Shown: piece after piece, positions 15,276-25,849 of the stretch | Numbering within the stretch: the stretch's first letter is position 1 | How the letters are laid out: each line of letters begins with the position of its first letter | Assembly: GCF_051622035.1 (NCBI RefSeq) | Contig: NC_135356.1 | Span: 2,108,001 to 2,172,000 of the forward strand | DNA: 64,000 nucleotides | Direction: 5' to 3' | Origin: Arctopsyche grandis | Lineage: Eukaryota > Arthropoda > Insecta > Trichoptera > Hydropsychidae | Notes under the pieces: generated by a model | Told to the model about the DNA's origin: nothing | Seen by the model: the letters and a program-made list of their open reading frames with translations, nothing else | Database searches by the model: none | Program-made: the position numbers and the translations under genes

Positions 15276-18200
15276 TCAGAATTCTGGCTGAGGTCTTGAA
15301 TACGGGTGATAACGAGGAAATCGCCTTTTTTGCAACATTTTTGATTGCCGAAACGCCAACCTGGGTATTGGAGGATTGACATAAAAGTAATTATTAATGC
15401 AGCAGATGATTAATAATAATGTGTACATAAATATAAATATGTATTGTGCAAGCACGACTTACATTTCTGAAGCCATCGGTGATCCCACACTAAACGGTTC
15501 CACGTCGCTATCCGAGCTGAAATTTTAATGCGATTGCGATTACTAACATAACCAAAATGTTATAAACAATATACAGATAGAAGCGATTTACTTTTCTGGC
15601 GAGCTTGCTTCCTCGCTGCTAGACCTGAAAGTAAAGCGATTGTAATTATGAATATTGTCAAACATCAATAAGTAATAATACGCATAATATAAACAGCTAC
15701 ATCTTACTTTTCGGATAGCGGTGTCCAATCTTGACTATTGGTTTCTACATCGCTGTCAGAGCTAAAATTTAAATGCAATCGCCATTATAAACATATCCAA
15801 GAATTGATAATAATACAGAAATAACAAACTTACTCTTCTGATGAGGATACAGCCTCGCTATTAGACCTGAAAGAATGATAATTGTAATTATTAATATTGT
15901 TGGCCATTGATAAATATTAATATACATATGTAAGTGGCTACAGCTTACTTTTCAGATACCGTTGTTGAGTCTCGACTCTTGGTTTCTAAATCTCTTTCTA
16001 AATCAGAGCTGAAATTTAAATGCAATCGCCATTATAAACATATCCAAGAACTCATAATAATCTTCTTCTTCTTGTTAATGCCTTGTCCGCATCCGGACGT
16101 TGGCGACCACCTCGTCGATTATTCGAATATATCCGCATCGGTCTTCAGCGGCTCGGAACAGCTCTTCGGCGCTCATATCGGTCCACATGCGCATGTTTCG
16201 AAGCCAAGATAACTTTTTCCTGCCAATCCATTTTTTTCCTTCTATTTTCCCCATGGTTATCAAACGGAGAAATTCGTATTATGGACCCCGTATCATGTGT
16301 CCGAGGTACTCCATCTTTCTCCGCTTGATGACAGAAACAAGTTCCCTGCCTCTCCCCATCATGCCGAGGACAGCTTCGTTTGATATCTTTTTGGTCCACG
16401 GAATCTTCAGCATACGCCTATAGACCCACATCTCAAAAGCTTCAATGCGGCTGATCATCTTGGTTTTCAGAGTCCACGTCTCACATCCGTGTAGTAATAC
16501 TGTCCAGACGTAGCTCTTCGCGAATCTCAACCGCGTATGAAGATTGAGATGCTTGTTTGTAAGCGCCGCCTTCATTTTTACAAATGCTGTTCTAGCCATC
16601 TCGATGCGGATTCTTAGATCTTCATCTGGGTCCATCTCTTCATTCAGCCAGGTACCCAGGTATTTGAATCTTTTTACTCTTTCTATCACCTCTCTGCTAA
16701 ATTTTCAGCGACTATTGCCGTGTCATCAGCATATCTTATATTGGTGATCGTCTCGCCGCCCATCTTGATGCCCTCCGCCTCTTGGAGAGCATCGTGGAAG
16801 ATGGATTCGGTGTAGGTGTTAAAAAGAGTAGGTGATAGGATGCATCCTTGCCTGACGCCCCGTTCTATAGGAATCTCATCAGTGAATTGATCATCGACAC
16901 GTACTACTGCAGTCTGATTCCAATAAATATTTCGTAGCAATCTGACATCTCTGTCATCCAGGCCAATATTTTTTAATGTTTCCATCAGGCGAGCGTGTTG
17001 GACATAATAATACAGAAATAATAAATCAGTGTGGCTTACTCTTCTGACGAGGATGCAGCCTCGCTATTGGACCTGAAAGAATGGTAATTGTAATGATTAA
17101 TATTGTCGGCTATCGACAAATATTAATGTATGTAAGAAGCTACAACTTACTCTTCGGATAGCGTTATCCAGTCTCGACTATTGGTTTCTACATCGCTGTC
17201 AGATCTGAAATTTAAATGCAATCGTCATTATAAACATATCCAAGAATTGATAGTAATACAGAAATAATAAAACAGTGTGACTTACTAGGATGCTGCCTCC
17301 CTATTGAAACTGAAAGAAATATATTTATGATGATTAATATTGTCAGTAAAGGATAAACATACACATGCAAAGCATAGGCACTACTTACAGTATCGATGGC
17401 GTTGTCGTGCTTCGACTAATTTCATTATCATTCTCCGAGCTGAAATTTAAATGCAATCACCGTTATAAACACACCCAAGATTTGATTAATATATAAATAG
17501 ATGTCATTTACTGTATCGACGAGATCGATTCCTCGGTGATAATCCTGAAAGTAAAGTGAATGTGTTCGTATGAATATTTTCAATCATCGATAATAATTTA
17601 TCTTACACATTCTGTAAAACAACTCACGTATTGTATACCGTGATTAAGCTTCGACTCCTGATTTCCTCACAGCTATCCGAGTTGAAATTTAAGAAGCGAT
17701 TGCGATTATTAACATACACAAGAAATGATAATAACACAAAACATAGTATAAATATATTTCATTTACATTATCAACGAGCTGACTGACTCGGTGATAAACC
17801 TGAAAGTAAAGTGAACGTTAATATGAATATTTTCAATCGTCGTTAAATAATCGTACGCAGACATTAAGTAAATATTATTACAACTCACGTTTCGCATTGT
17901 GTTACCGAACGTTGACTACCCATTTCCATGCTTCTATTCGAGCTGAAATTTAAAAGCGATTATTAACATACACAGGAATTGATAATAAGACTGTGTGTAA
18001 ATAAATAAATATAAATGTGATTTACTTTGTTGATGAGCTCGCTGTCTCGTTGAAAAACCTGAAATTGAAGTGAACGTCATGATGAATATTTTCAATCATC
18101 GTCAACTAATGTTACACACACTGTATATGTAAGTAAGTACATATGTATAAAAACTGACGTTTGGCATTGCGTAACCGAGCTTTGTCTCCTCATCTTCACA

Positions 18201-18360
18201 CACACACACACACAGCTATCCGAGCTGAAATGTAATTAATTAAAAAATGCGATCGAGATTGTTTCGAATGTAGTGTATACAAGCGATCGTGCGCACACAA
18301 CTACTCGCGACCGAGGCCACACACCGACTGTGGCATTTGCTCGCTACACTCGTTACTCAT
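15276..18360 (-). CDS. Putative microexon gene: acidic Ser-rich repeat protein (~261 aa)
   Basis: Predicted exons, 5' to 3' on the minus strand: 18305-18360 (ATG), 18159-18224, 18026-18058, 17889-17942, 17767-17799, 17628-17681, 17512-17544, 17389-17439, 17286-17309, 17151-17204, 17040-17072, 15949-16008, 15834-15866, 15708-15761, 15592-15624, 15463-15516, 15276-15360 (TGA). Long exons (51-66 nt) alternate with 33-nt exons. Almost all have TTTCAG/TTTTAG acceptors and GTAAGT/GTAAAT/GTGAGT-type donors. Every internal exon length is a multiple of three and every junction has the same phase. Long exons encode peptides such as SDSDVETNSQDWTPLSE; short ones such as SNSEAVSSSE. The tail RQSKMLQKRRFPRYHPYSRP is basic. 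No signal peptide, membrane segment or known domain is seen. Oddities: exon 17286-17309 gives a TAA if joined to the next exon, and exon 17628-17681 has AA instead of AG as acceptor. The 5' exon and the transcription itself are inferred. Confidence 0.62.
15463..18224 (-). repeat. Tandem array of eight ~245-bp exon-pair units
   Basis: Long-exon starts recur at 238-270 bp spacing (252 bp across the LINE once its 950 bp are removed). Each unit contains a long exon, an intron with TTATAAACATAYCCAAGAAT-like sequence, a 33-nt exon and a second intron. Units on the left (15.4-17.2 kb) are more alike than those on the right, so the array seems to have grown at its 3' end. One unit carries a (TG)n expansion inside its coding exon (about 18,197-18,214). 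Confidence 0.85.
16061..17002 (-). mobile_element. RTE-type LINE, truncated copy inside the microexon array
   Basis: The minus strand encodes RT sequence with GVRQGCILSPTLFNTYTESI (motif B) and IRYADDTAIVAE (catalytic YADD). FKYLGTWLNEEMDPDEDLRI, IEAFEMWVYRRMLKIPW and GKIEGKKWIGRKKLSW follow, as in RTE/BovB-like C-termini. About 150 nt are deleted after the YADD region. An 8-bp direct repeat CATAATAA flanks it (16053-16060 and 17003-17010), and the neighbouring array units show the empty intron sequence. The insertion is therefore younger than the array and lies in an intron. Confidence 0.92.
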
Positions 18361-18414
18361 ACATAACATTCATAATTCCGTCCATTACTTTCGACATATT
18401 AAATAATATTTAAC

Positions 18415-19330
18415 CCTTTGCAACCGGATAAATAATTTTGTTTTCGATTGTATTTTATAAATTATCATTTTGATCGATAAAATGTAATTATTAAAATTTT
18501 ATACGTTAAAAAACAAAATAATATTTAAACTGTTGTCAACCGGATAAATAAGTATATTTTTTCGATTGCATTTTCTAATTCAAAATGTATTTCTAATTTT
18601 CGATCAGACGCATGACCGTGACCCGAAACGATCGAAAAAAATAGCGAGCATTATCGGCAATTATTGACGGTAATTCCCGGCTAGTTTGTGAGTCGTTTGT
18701 GCTATAATTTCGTTCACGGATTGATAGAAAATTTCACTCACCGAATAAAATGCTAACGAAATGAAAATCGTATTTGAGTATGAAAATAAAATGAACTAGC
18801 GAACGAGAACGCCCACGGTAATTACAGCTCAAAATAAATGGTAAATTAATAGGAAAGAATTCGACTGCCTGCAGTCGGAATTTTAAGGCCTGAAAAAATA
18901 TATGAATTAATATTGACACGCATTCAAGTATAACTTTGAACTCATTCCCCTCAAAGTGGATTTTCATTATGCAAAACATATCAAATACATACATTTTAAC
19001 ATATGTTTTTGGCAAATGGAGTTGAAAAAATTTATACTAAATCAATCACGAGAATAAAATCATTTTATAGAGTATGCCATTATTTTAATATATCTGCATA
19101 TAATATAATAAAAAAAATAGCTCGAGATGAATTTCCACGGTGCATAATAAAAAGCAAAAATTTCAAGTTTGTTAAAATTGACATTACTCAAATTTTTATT
19201 TAATACTCAAATTTTCTACGTTTAGAAATAAAATAAAATTTAAACTGTTGTCAACCGGATAAATATTATTTTTTCAATATTTATAAATCAAATGCATTTT
19301 GATCGATAAAATTTACTTTACTCTTTGAAT
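18415..19330. repeat. Dispersed TCAACCGGATAAATA repeats, otherwise no gene
   Basis: The block CTGTTGTCAACCGGATAAAT followed by TTTTCRAT..ATTTTGATCGATAAAAT occurs at about 18,415-18,490, 18,530-18,595 and 19,235-19,315, spaced by unrelated AT-rich DNA. The piece TTAACCCTTTG at 18,410 resembles piggyBac-type ends, but I found no partner. No coding exon is supported. Confidence 0.55.
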
Positions 19331-19334
19331 TTTA

Positions 19335-19520
19335 TTTTCAGATTCGGTTCCAGATTCTTGTTTCAGTCCCGATTCCTTTTTCAGTTCTGGATCCCGATTC
19401 CTGTTTCAGTCCCGTTTTCTTTATCAGTTCCAGATCCCGATTCCTTTTCCAGTTCCATATCCGGATTTTTTTTTTAATTTCCGCTTCCAGATTCCATTTT
19501 CAGTCCCGACTCCTTTTCAG
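19335..19520. repeat. Degenerate minisatellite (CAGTCCCGATTCCTTTTTC-like units)
   Basis: Around eight imperfect repeats of a 22-26 nt motif built from CAGTYCCGATTCC and CAGTTCCRGATCC. No reading frame is conserved across the units. Confidence 0.75.
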
Positions 19521-19654
19521 AAAAACCAAAAATTTCCGAAAACCCGTTATTAAATAACTGGTTTTCGTCTAAAAATTCATATAATATATGTACATATTTT
19601 CAAAATAATTTTTTTGAAAAAATATTGAAAACCCATTGTTCCAAATTTGGGGTG

Positions 19655-20408
19655 ATACCACTGCTTTTGGCGTGTATTTAATTGATCAGTCATTTATTCA
19701 GCTTTTGATCAACAAAAATAACTAAATTGTCAGTAAGTATTTTAAATGATCAATACGCTTTGATTATATACTCAATTAGTTATTATATACTCAATTATTA
19801 AACTAAATGATCATTGTAATGAACGATATTACGCGCGTCTTTATGCAGAGGGCGTGATATATCGTTATTCTTCCAAAGAGTCAAGTTAGGTGGAAACGTG
19901 GACTAACCTTGGGGTAGTTGTATTAATGTATATAGTCTGGGAGGTTCCTGACTGCAAGTCGTGTGCGTTGATAACAGCTTCTCCAGAAGCTGGCCCTGTG
20001 GTTTCGTCACAGCAGCGGGAGGGGGAGGCAGGAGACAAACTCCGTACTGCCTCGTGTGGACACAAGATGGCGACCTCTGGGCGTCTCTGAAGCGCTCGGC
20101 GGAGGTGCTGGAGGGAGGTCCTTCCCGGTTGGAAGCTGGCGAAGAAGAGGCCACGTCTCGATCCTTCTCGAGGCGGGTAGTGTGTTTCGCGCGGTAAAGT
20201 AGTTGGTGCCAACCTAAAGGTTACCACCGCTACCAACTTAAGGGACACTTGGGAGAACGTCGCGTTACATCATATAATAAAATGAAACGGTCGATGATCA
20301 TTATAACGTGATCGGTAATATCATTTAAATATTATCATTTCATTTTGACATCCAGAAAATTGTCAGTGCCGCCATATCGCATTATGACCCCTAGTATAAA
20401 AAATCCTG
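19655..20408. mobile_element. TGATCAGT-rich repeat element, copy 1 (interrupted)
   Basis: Matches 41.73-42.0 kb through TTATTCAGCTTTTGATCAAC, AATAAAATGAAACGGT and CATATCGCATTATGRCYCCT. It is split by a solo LTR (19815-20269) and then by the RTE-type LINE starting at about 20,409. Part of the second half (GCGGGGCGACGCGCTATCAT) appears past the LINE at 22,086-22,140. Unknown family, no coding capacity. Confidence 0.65.
19815..20269. mobile_element. Solo LTR (455 bp) with 4-bp target duplication
   Basis: Starts TGTAATGAACG and ends CGTCGCGTTACA, with TCAT on both sides (19811-19814, 20270-20273). The second copy of the host repeat at 41.8-41.9 kb has the uninterrupted site (ATGATCAG-ATAATAAAATGAA). 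It is GC-rich compared with its surroundings. A 4-bp duplication and TG..CA-type ends suit Ty3/gypsy-like or Bel-like elements. No internal region is left. The reading frames on both strands here are chance frames. Confidence 0.88.
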
Positions 20409-21677
20409 AAATGAAAAAAATCAAATACAGATGCTCGGGATAAGCGAAGCTAGATGGCCTGGAGCTGGAAAAACGACGCATTGCAATAGATATACGACTT
20501 ATTACTCGGGATCGCTTGACGACACTCATAAGAATGGTGTTGCTGTGATTCTGGAAGACGACATCAGTAAAAGTGTGAGAAACTTTATTCCGTTATCTGA
20601 ACGAGTCATGATGATACAATTGGCAGGAAAACTTATAAATTTTAACATAATACAAGTGTATGCCCCCCACTTTCGATAAAGAAGAAAATGAGATTGAAGA
20701 ATTTTATCAACAAATCAAAGAATTTATGACATATACGAAAAAAAATTATGTTAACATTATAATGGGAGATTTCAACGCCAAAGTTGGAGACGAAGAAACA
20801 CCTACTCTTTTTTACACCTACACCGAATCCATCTTCCAAGATGCTCTCCAAGAACCGGAGGGTATCAAGGTGGGCGGAGAGACCATTACCAATATAAGAT
20901 ATGCTGATGACACGGCACTAGTCGCTGAAAATTTAGCAGACCTGCAAAGATCTCTAGACCGTGTACATCAAGAAAGCAATCGAAGAGGTCTGCGCATAAA
21001 TCTAAAGAAGACAAAATTTATGATAGTAGATAGAATGCAAACAGACACCGGGTGATTCCCGGATGGAGAGGTGATAGAAAGAGTAAAAATATTCAAATAC
21101 CTGGGTACCTGGCTGAATGAAGAGATGGACCCAGATGAAGATCTAAGAATCCGCATCGAGATGGCTAGAACAGCTGATAGATGGCTACAAACAAGCATCT
21201 CAATCTTCATACGCGGTTCAGATTCGCGAAGAGCTACGTCTGGACAGTATTGCTACACGGATGTGAGACGTGTACTCTGAAGACCAAGATGATCAGCCAC
21301 ATCGAAGCTTTTGAGATATGGGTCTATAGGCGTATGCTGAAGATTCCGTGGACCAAAAAGATATCGAAGCTGTCCTCGGCATCATGGGGAGAGGCAGGGA
21401 ACTTGTTTCTGTCATCAAGCGGAGAAAGAGTACCTCGGACACATGATACGAGGTCCAAAATACGAATTTCTCCGTTTGATAACCATGGGGAAAATAGAAG
21501 GAAAAAAATGGATTGGCAGGAAAAAGTTATCTTGACTTCGAGACATGCGCATGTGGACCGATATGAGCGCCGAAGAGTTGTTCCGAGCCGCTGAAGACCG
21601 ATGCGGATATCTTCAAATAATCGACGAGGTGGTCGCCAACGTCCGGATGTGGACAAGGCATTAACAAGAAGAAGATA
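20409..21677 (+). mobile_element. RTE-type LINE, internally deleted copy
   Basis: The N-terminal half encodes an apurinic-like endonuclease with MLGISEARWPGAG and the motif IIMGDFNAKVGDEE. It then jumps straight into the RT palm near TLFYTYTESIF and IRYADDTALVAENLADLQRS, so most of the RT fingers and palm are deleted. The C-terminus is FKYLGTWLNEEMDPDEDLRI and later parts, in broken frames. The 3' end AACAAGAAGAAGA runs into (TA)n. Same family as 16061-17002. Not functional. Confidence 0.9.
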
Positions 21678-21694
21678 TATATAATATAAAAATC

Positions 21695-22040
<346 letters not shown>

Positions 22041-22365
22041 ATATATAAAATTGGGGTGACACCACTGGATATTACGCACGATGGATGATAGCGGGGCGAC
22101 GCGCTATCATCCAACTGTCAAAAATTATGATAATAATGCTGACTATTATGATGGTATGAATAATAAAGGTGATAATTATAATAATGATGAGAATGCCAAA
22201 TGTTATTCATACATATGTACATATATCAGTGGCGTGCGGTAACTTTTCAACTAGGGGATGATGATCAATTTTTTTTAAATTTTATTTTATTCCTCTCTCT
22301 TTTTTCGACAAAATGAAATTGTACATAAGCGAAATTGTACCTAGAGGAAAGTAAGCATTTTAAAG

Positions 22366-22551
22366 GGTAAATGGTCCATTACTTACATTGAGCTCGCCCA
22401 AAAGACAATATTTGCCACGAAAATCGCGAATGCGGAATATTTTGCACTCGAGTTCTCGTTAGTATGTTGGACTTTTCGACTGCCAGGTGTTCCGTCATAG
22501 AGATTCTAGTGACTTTTGGGCGAGCACTTTGTGGGCAATAATCGCCGAATC
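22366..22551. mobile_element. GGT..ACC MITE family, copy 1
   Basis: Shares AATCGCGAATGCGGAATAT, CTCGAGTTCTCGTTAGTA and GCCAGRYGTTCCGT with the 52.9-53.1 kb copy. Ends are the decayed GGTAAAYGG and GCCGAATC. No coding capacity. Confidence 0.7.
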
Positions 22552-24074
22552 GTTTTACATAACTATTTTAAACTAAAACTCCATACCAAAAAGTATGGCT
22601 TCTAGACAACGATCAGCGACCTTCCGGAGCCAATGGTGTGAGCGGCATTAAAAGAGTGGATACTTTTAATTTACGAAAGCCTCTCGGTTGGCTATGGCTA
22701 TTATGCGGAACGTTGAGGCCGGTGAATGTTTGACATTAGTTAGCTAGGATCGTAGCGTGACGGAGGACGGCCGCTCCCGGTCCATGGAAGGTAAGCGATC
22801 AGCTCATCCACAGGCCAGCAGCGTTTGCTATTTTCACACTTTGCGTCAAATCGTCATCGGAACCTCACAATGAAAGCGTTCCCACTGCGTCCTGTCTCAG
22901 CATCGCACGTCACATTCGCGTATGACGTTTGCCTAACATTGCCTTCTCGTGTATCCCGGGTCTACTTGTCTATCGCACACGCGAGTTTCTCCGCGAATTG
23001 CACACACATTACTTGTACACATTTTCGATTGCGACATGTCATCTGCGATTTCACCATAGGCCTTCACCCCACCTTCGTCCACAACCCCGCTGACAGTTAT
23101 CAATTTCACGCGACAATCTTCGAATGTCTCTCTCCCGAGTACATTCGTCTGTCGTAAGGTGGGCATTTTTTCCAAATTTATAAATACTTCAATTATTTAA
23201 AACGAAAATGAATTCATTTTCTACACAAGACTGGTTTGAAATCACACTAAGCGATTGGCAAACATTCAATTTCGCTCTATCACCGAACTATATATTGTTC
23301 ATCAAACCTGTCGGCTGGTGCAGTTGTTCCTGATGAATGGAAACACCATTCGACCAATTTGGCAATATTTTTGTAGGAGACATCATTTTCGCCGAAGAAT
23401 TTGTATATTCATCTATCTATTAGATAAAAAAAATTCTATTACATAAAAAAGTGTACTGGTTTTATCACACCATTTATCAAGACAGATACCTAAAACACCA
23501 GTACCGTCTTGGTAAAATCAGTACGGTTTATCGTGTCTCATTTTTAGGTTTCATCAGTGACGTATACGTATTCGAATTTGACAGTTGTTTTTTTTAATAA
23601 ATCCTTTTTCACAATTCCCAATGACGTTTTTAATTCCTCAAGAAGGCAACTTGTGACAATTGCTAGCTTTTTTCTCTGAATATTTGAATTTTCGATCTAA
23701 AAGCCTTTCGGTGCTTCCTCTCATTATATCATGTAGATGCTTTCGGGTCATAGACTTGACAGAATCCTCAGTAACTGGAATATAAATAAAGGATGAAAAT
23801 TAGTAAAAAATACAACCTACGAAATACGATTTATTATTATATTAATGTGAAAATTCCGGAAAACTTTGTTTTACTAGAACGAAAGTAGAGAGCCTCAAGT
23901 TTCGCATCACATAAATTTGATTCAGTACAAATTAGCACAATACGTTTAAAAACATCAATTTGTATACACAAATAAAGAAAACCTTTAACTAAAAATAAAG
24001 ATAACATTTTATACAATTCAGCGAAATTCGAGATTGCAGCAAAATGGGTAAAATTGCCAATTTGTTGGAACCGT
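22552..24074. other. Intergenic stretch, no supported gene
   Basis: Moderately GC-rich around 22,750-23,160, with several overlapping frames on both strands. None has recognisable motifs or splice-consistent extension. Confidence 0.4.
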
Positions 24075-24076
24075 TT

Positions 24077-24216
24077 CAATGAAAATCAGATGAATTAGTA
24101 AACTCTGATAGGAAACGGTCGACCTGTAGTCTCAAAACCAAGGTCTGACCGGCAGAAACCAGTGGGATTTGAACATATGCTCTGAACAGAGTGAACATTA
24201 TAGTCTATTCTGCTGG
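24077..24216 (-). mobile_element. tRNA-derived SINE, copy 1
   Basis: Reverse complement: a tRNA-like head with an A-box-like stretch (AATAGACTATAATGTTCA) and the B box TGTTCAAATCC, then a unique tail ending ATTCATCTGATTTTCATTG. The same family is at 44.5 kb (+) and 48.6 kb (-). Confidence 0.8.
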
Positions 24217-24374
24217 TTCTTGTTCTTCAACGTCTATACTAAGGTATATTTTTTATGTTACTATACTTCGATCTATTCAATGATAAATTTCATTATTATT
24301 TCCTCAATTATTATTCTTTCATTATTATTTCATTATTAGTTCATCTCGTCCTTTTTTATATAGATATTTTGGGT

Positions 24375-24553
24375 GGTTCGGTGATTATTCCGCTAATATA
24401 GTCCCTAAAATCTCGATCACGGAACATCTGGCAACCAAAAACTCCACCAATCGAAAGTTGCGCACGCGAAATATTGTACTGATGAGAACTCGAGTGCCAG
24501 ATGTTCCGTGATTGGGATTTTAGATCGCCTTTTTGCCGAATAATCCGTTTACC
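24375..24553. mobile_element. GGT..ACC MITE family, copy 2
   Basis: Begins GGTTCGGTGATTATTCCGC and ends GCCGAATAATCCGTTTACC, an inverted pair. Inside are subterminal inverted repeats CACGGAACATCTGGCA and TGCCAGATGTTCCGTG. No reading frame. Confidence 0.82.
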
Positions 24554-25137
24554 ACATTGAGGTACCAATCAAACACTCAATACTATTTTCTCAAACTGTT
24601 GCAATTTACTTGAACAATATGATTTCCATCTTTCCGTTAAAACATTTATGCCTTTTCTGTAAAATGCCTCCGTTTTAGAGTCGAAATAATAATACAAGCC
24701 CATTTTATCTCTTCTGTAGAACAAAAAATGTTCCACGAACGGAAAATAAATAGTAGTCGGAAGGAGCCAGATCCAGAGATCTGGATTCTATGCGACACTT
24801 GCCAATTTCTGTAATGCTATTATATATCTGGCTATTGTACCATGATCTTGTTGGATAATTCCTCGATCGATCGTAACCCATTTTTTTCAGTCAGAATCGT
24901 TTGGGCCAAAATAGGTTCTTCGTCAGAATGGGAATACAATTTATTAAAGGGAATACAACAAGTATTTAGACTGGGTTTCGGTCGACTCGTCCACAATTAA
25001 GGGTCGTCAAATCGTTTAATTGATTATTGTCTGGGAAAATAGCAGAACATTGTCAAAAATCATGTACTATTCTTGAAATGAAATGATTTTTTGATTGAAA
25101 ATGAAGGGATCGTCAAGCTTATCTCCCTATTTCAAAC

Positions 25138-25341
25138 GGTTCGGTGATTACTGGTCACAAAATACTCGTCACAAAGTCACTAAAATCTCTATAACGGAAC
25201 ATCTGGCAGCCGAAAAGTCCATCATACTAACGATAACTATCATACTAATGAGAACTTGAGTGCCAAAGATTGTGTATTCGCGATTTTCATGGCAAAAATT
25301 GTCTTTGTGACCACAGCAAAGTGACGAATAGTCCAATTACC
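25138..25341. mobile_element. GGT..ACC MITE family, copy 3, with 9-bp TSD
   Basis: Begins GGTTCGGTGATTACTGG and ends CCAATTACC. A perfect 9-bp duplication ATTTCAAAC flanks it (25129-25137 and 25342-25350). The subterminal GGAACATCTGGCA is shared with copy 2. The 8-9 bp duplication points to a hAT- or Mutator/Merlin-like source. Confidence 0.85.
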
Positions 25342-25849
25342 ATTTCAAACATATGTCGACGCCAACTGGGATCGTGTTGAAAAACAGTATTAGGACATTT
25401 TTTACAATAAAACGACTCATTCAACAGTGTTGTAGTATTGTAATGAATAGTCTTAGACATTTTGATTGAGTTCTCTGTAAATTTGCGATGCAAATAGCAC
25501 GTTAAAAATACTTTGTTTGAGAATATTTGTATTGACAGTGACCGCTTTGTACAAATTTTGAACGTCGATAAAAATAATAATTCGAATTTCGAATTAATGA
25601 GGTTTTTATTTGTCGCCATTATGTGTTTGATTACTGAAACAATTAAACAAACTTTAGATTTGAATCCATGAAGTAGACTAAACAGAAAATAAATTACGTT
25701 CATAATAATCATCGACATGACTAATGCACTTCAGATTTTCATGTTGACAGATGGTTATGATTGGCGAATGTATACGAGTTGTATGTAAATTAAGCCAATT
25801 GATTTTAATGCACGCACTGGTTTCTATTTCATCGTTGCAACGTCATTAT

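Noticed and set aside
18410-18430. piggyBac-type end TTAACCCTTTG
   Set aside because: No matching inverted end or TTAA partner found nearby; the same string occurs inside other repeats.
19886-20248. Long overlapping frames on both strands in a GC-rich block
   Set aside because: They fall entirely within the solo LTR (19815-20269), show no domain and read equally well on both strands.
22825-23175. 110-codon plus-strand frame and 80-codon minus-strand frame
   Set aside because: Neither shows a recognisable motif, codon bias or splice-consistent extension; likely chance frames in a GC-richer patch.
24077-24216. A tRNA gene
   Set aside because: Only the A/B-box head is tRNA-like, the acceptor stem does not pair, and two more copies share a non-tRNA tail, so it is a SINE.
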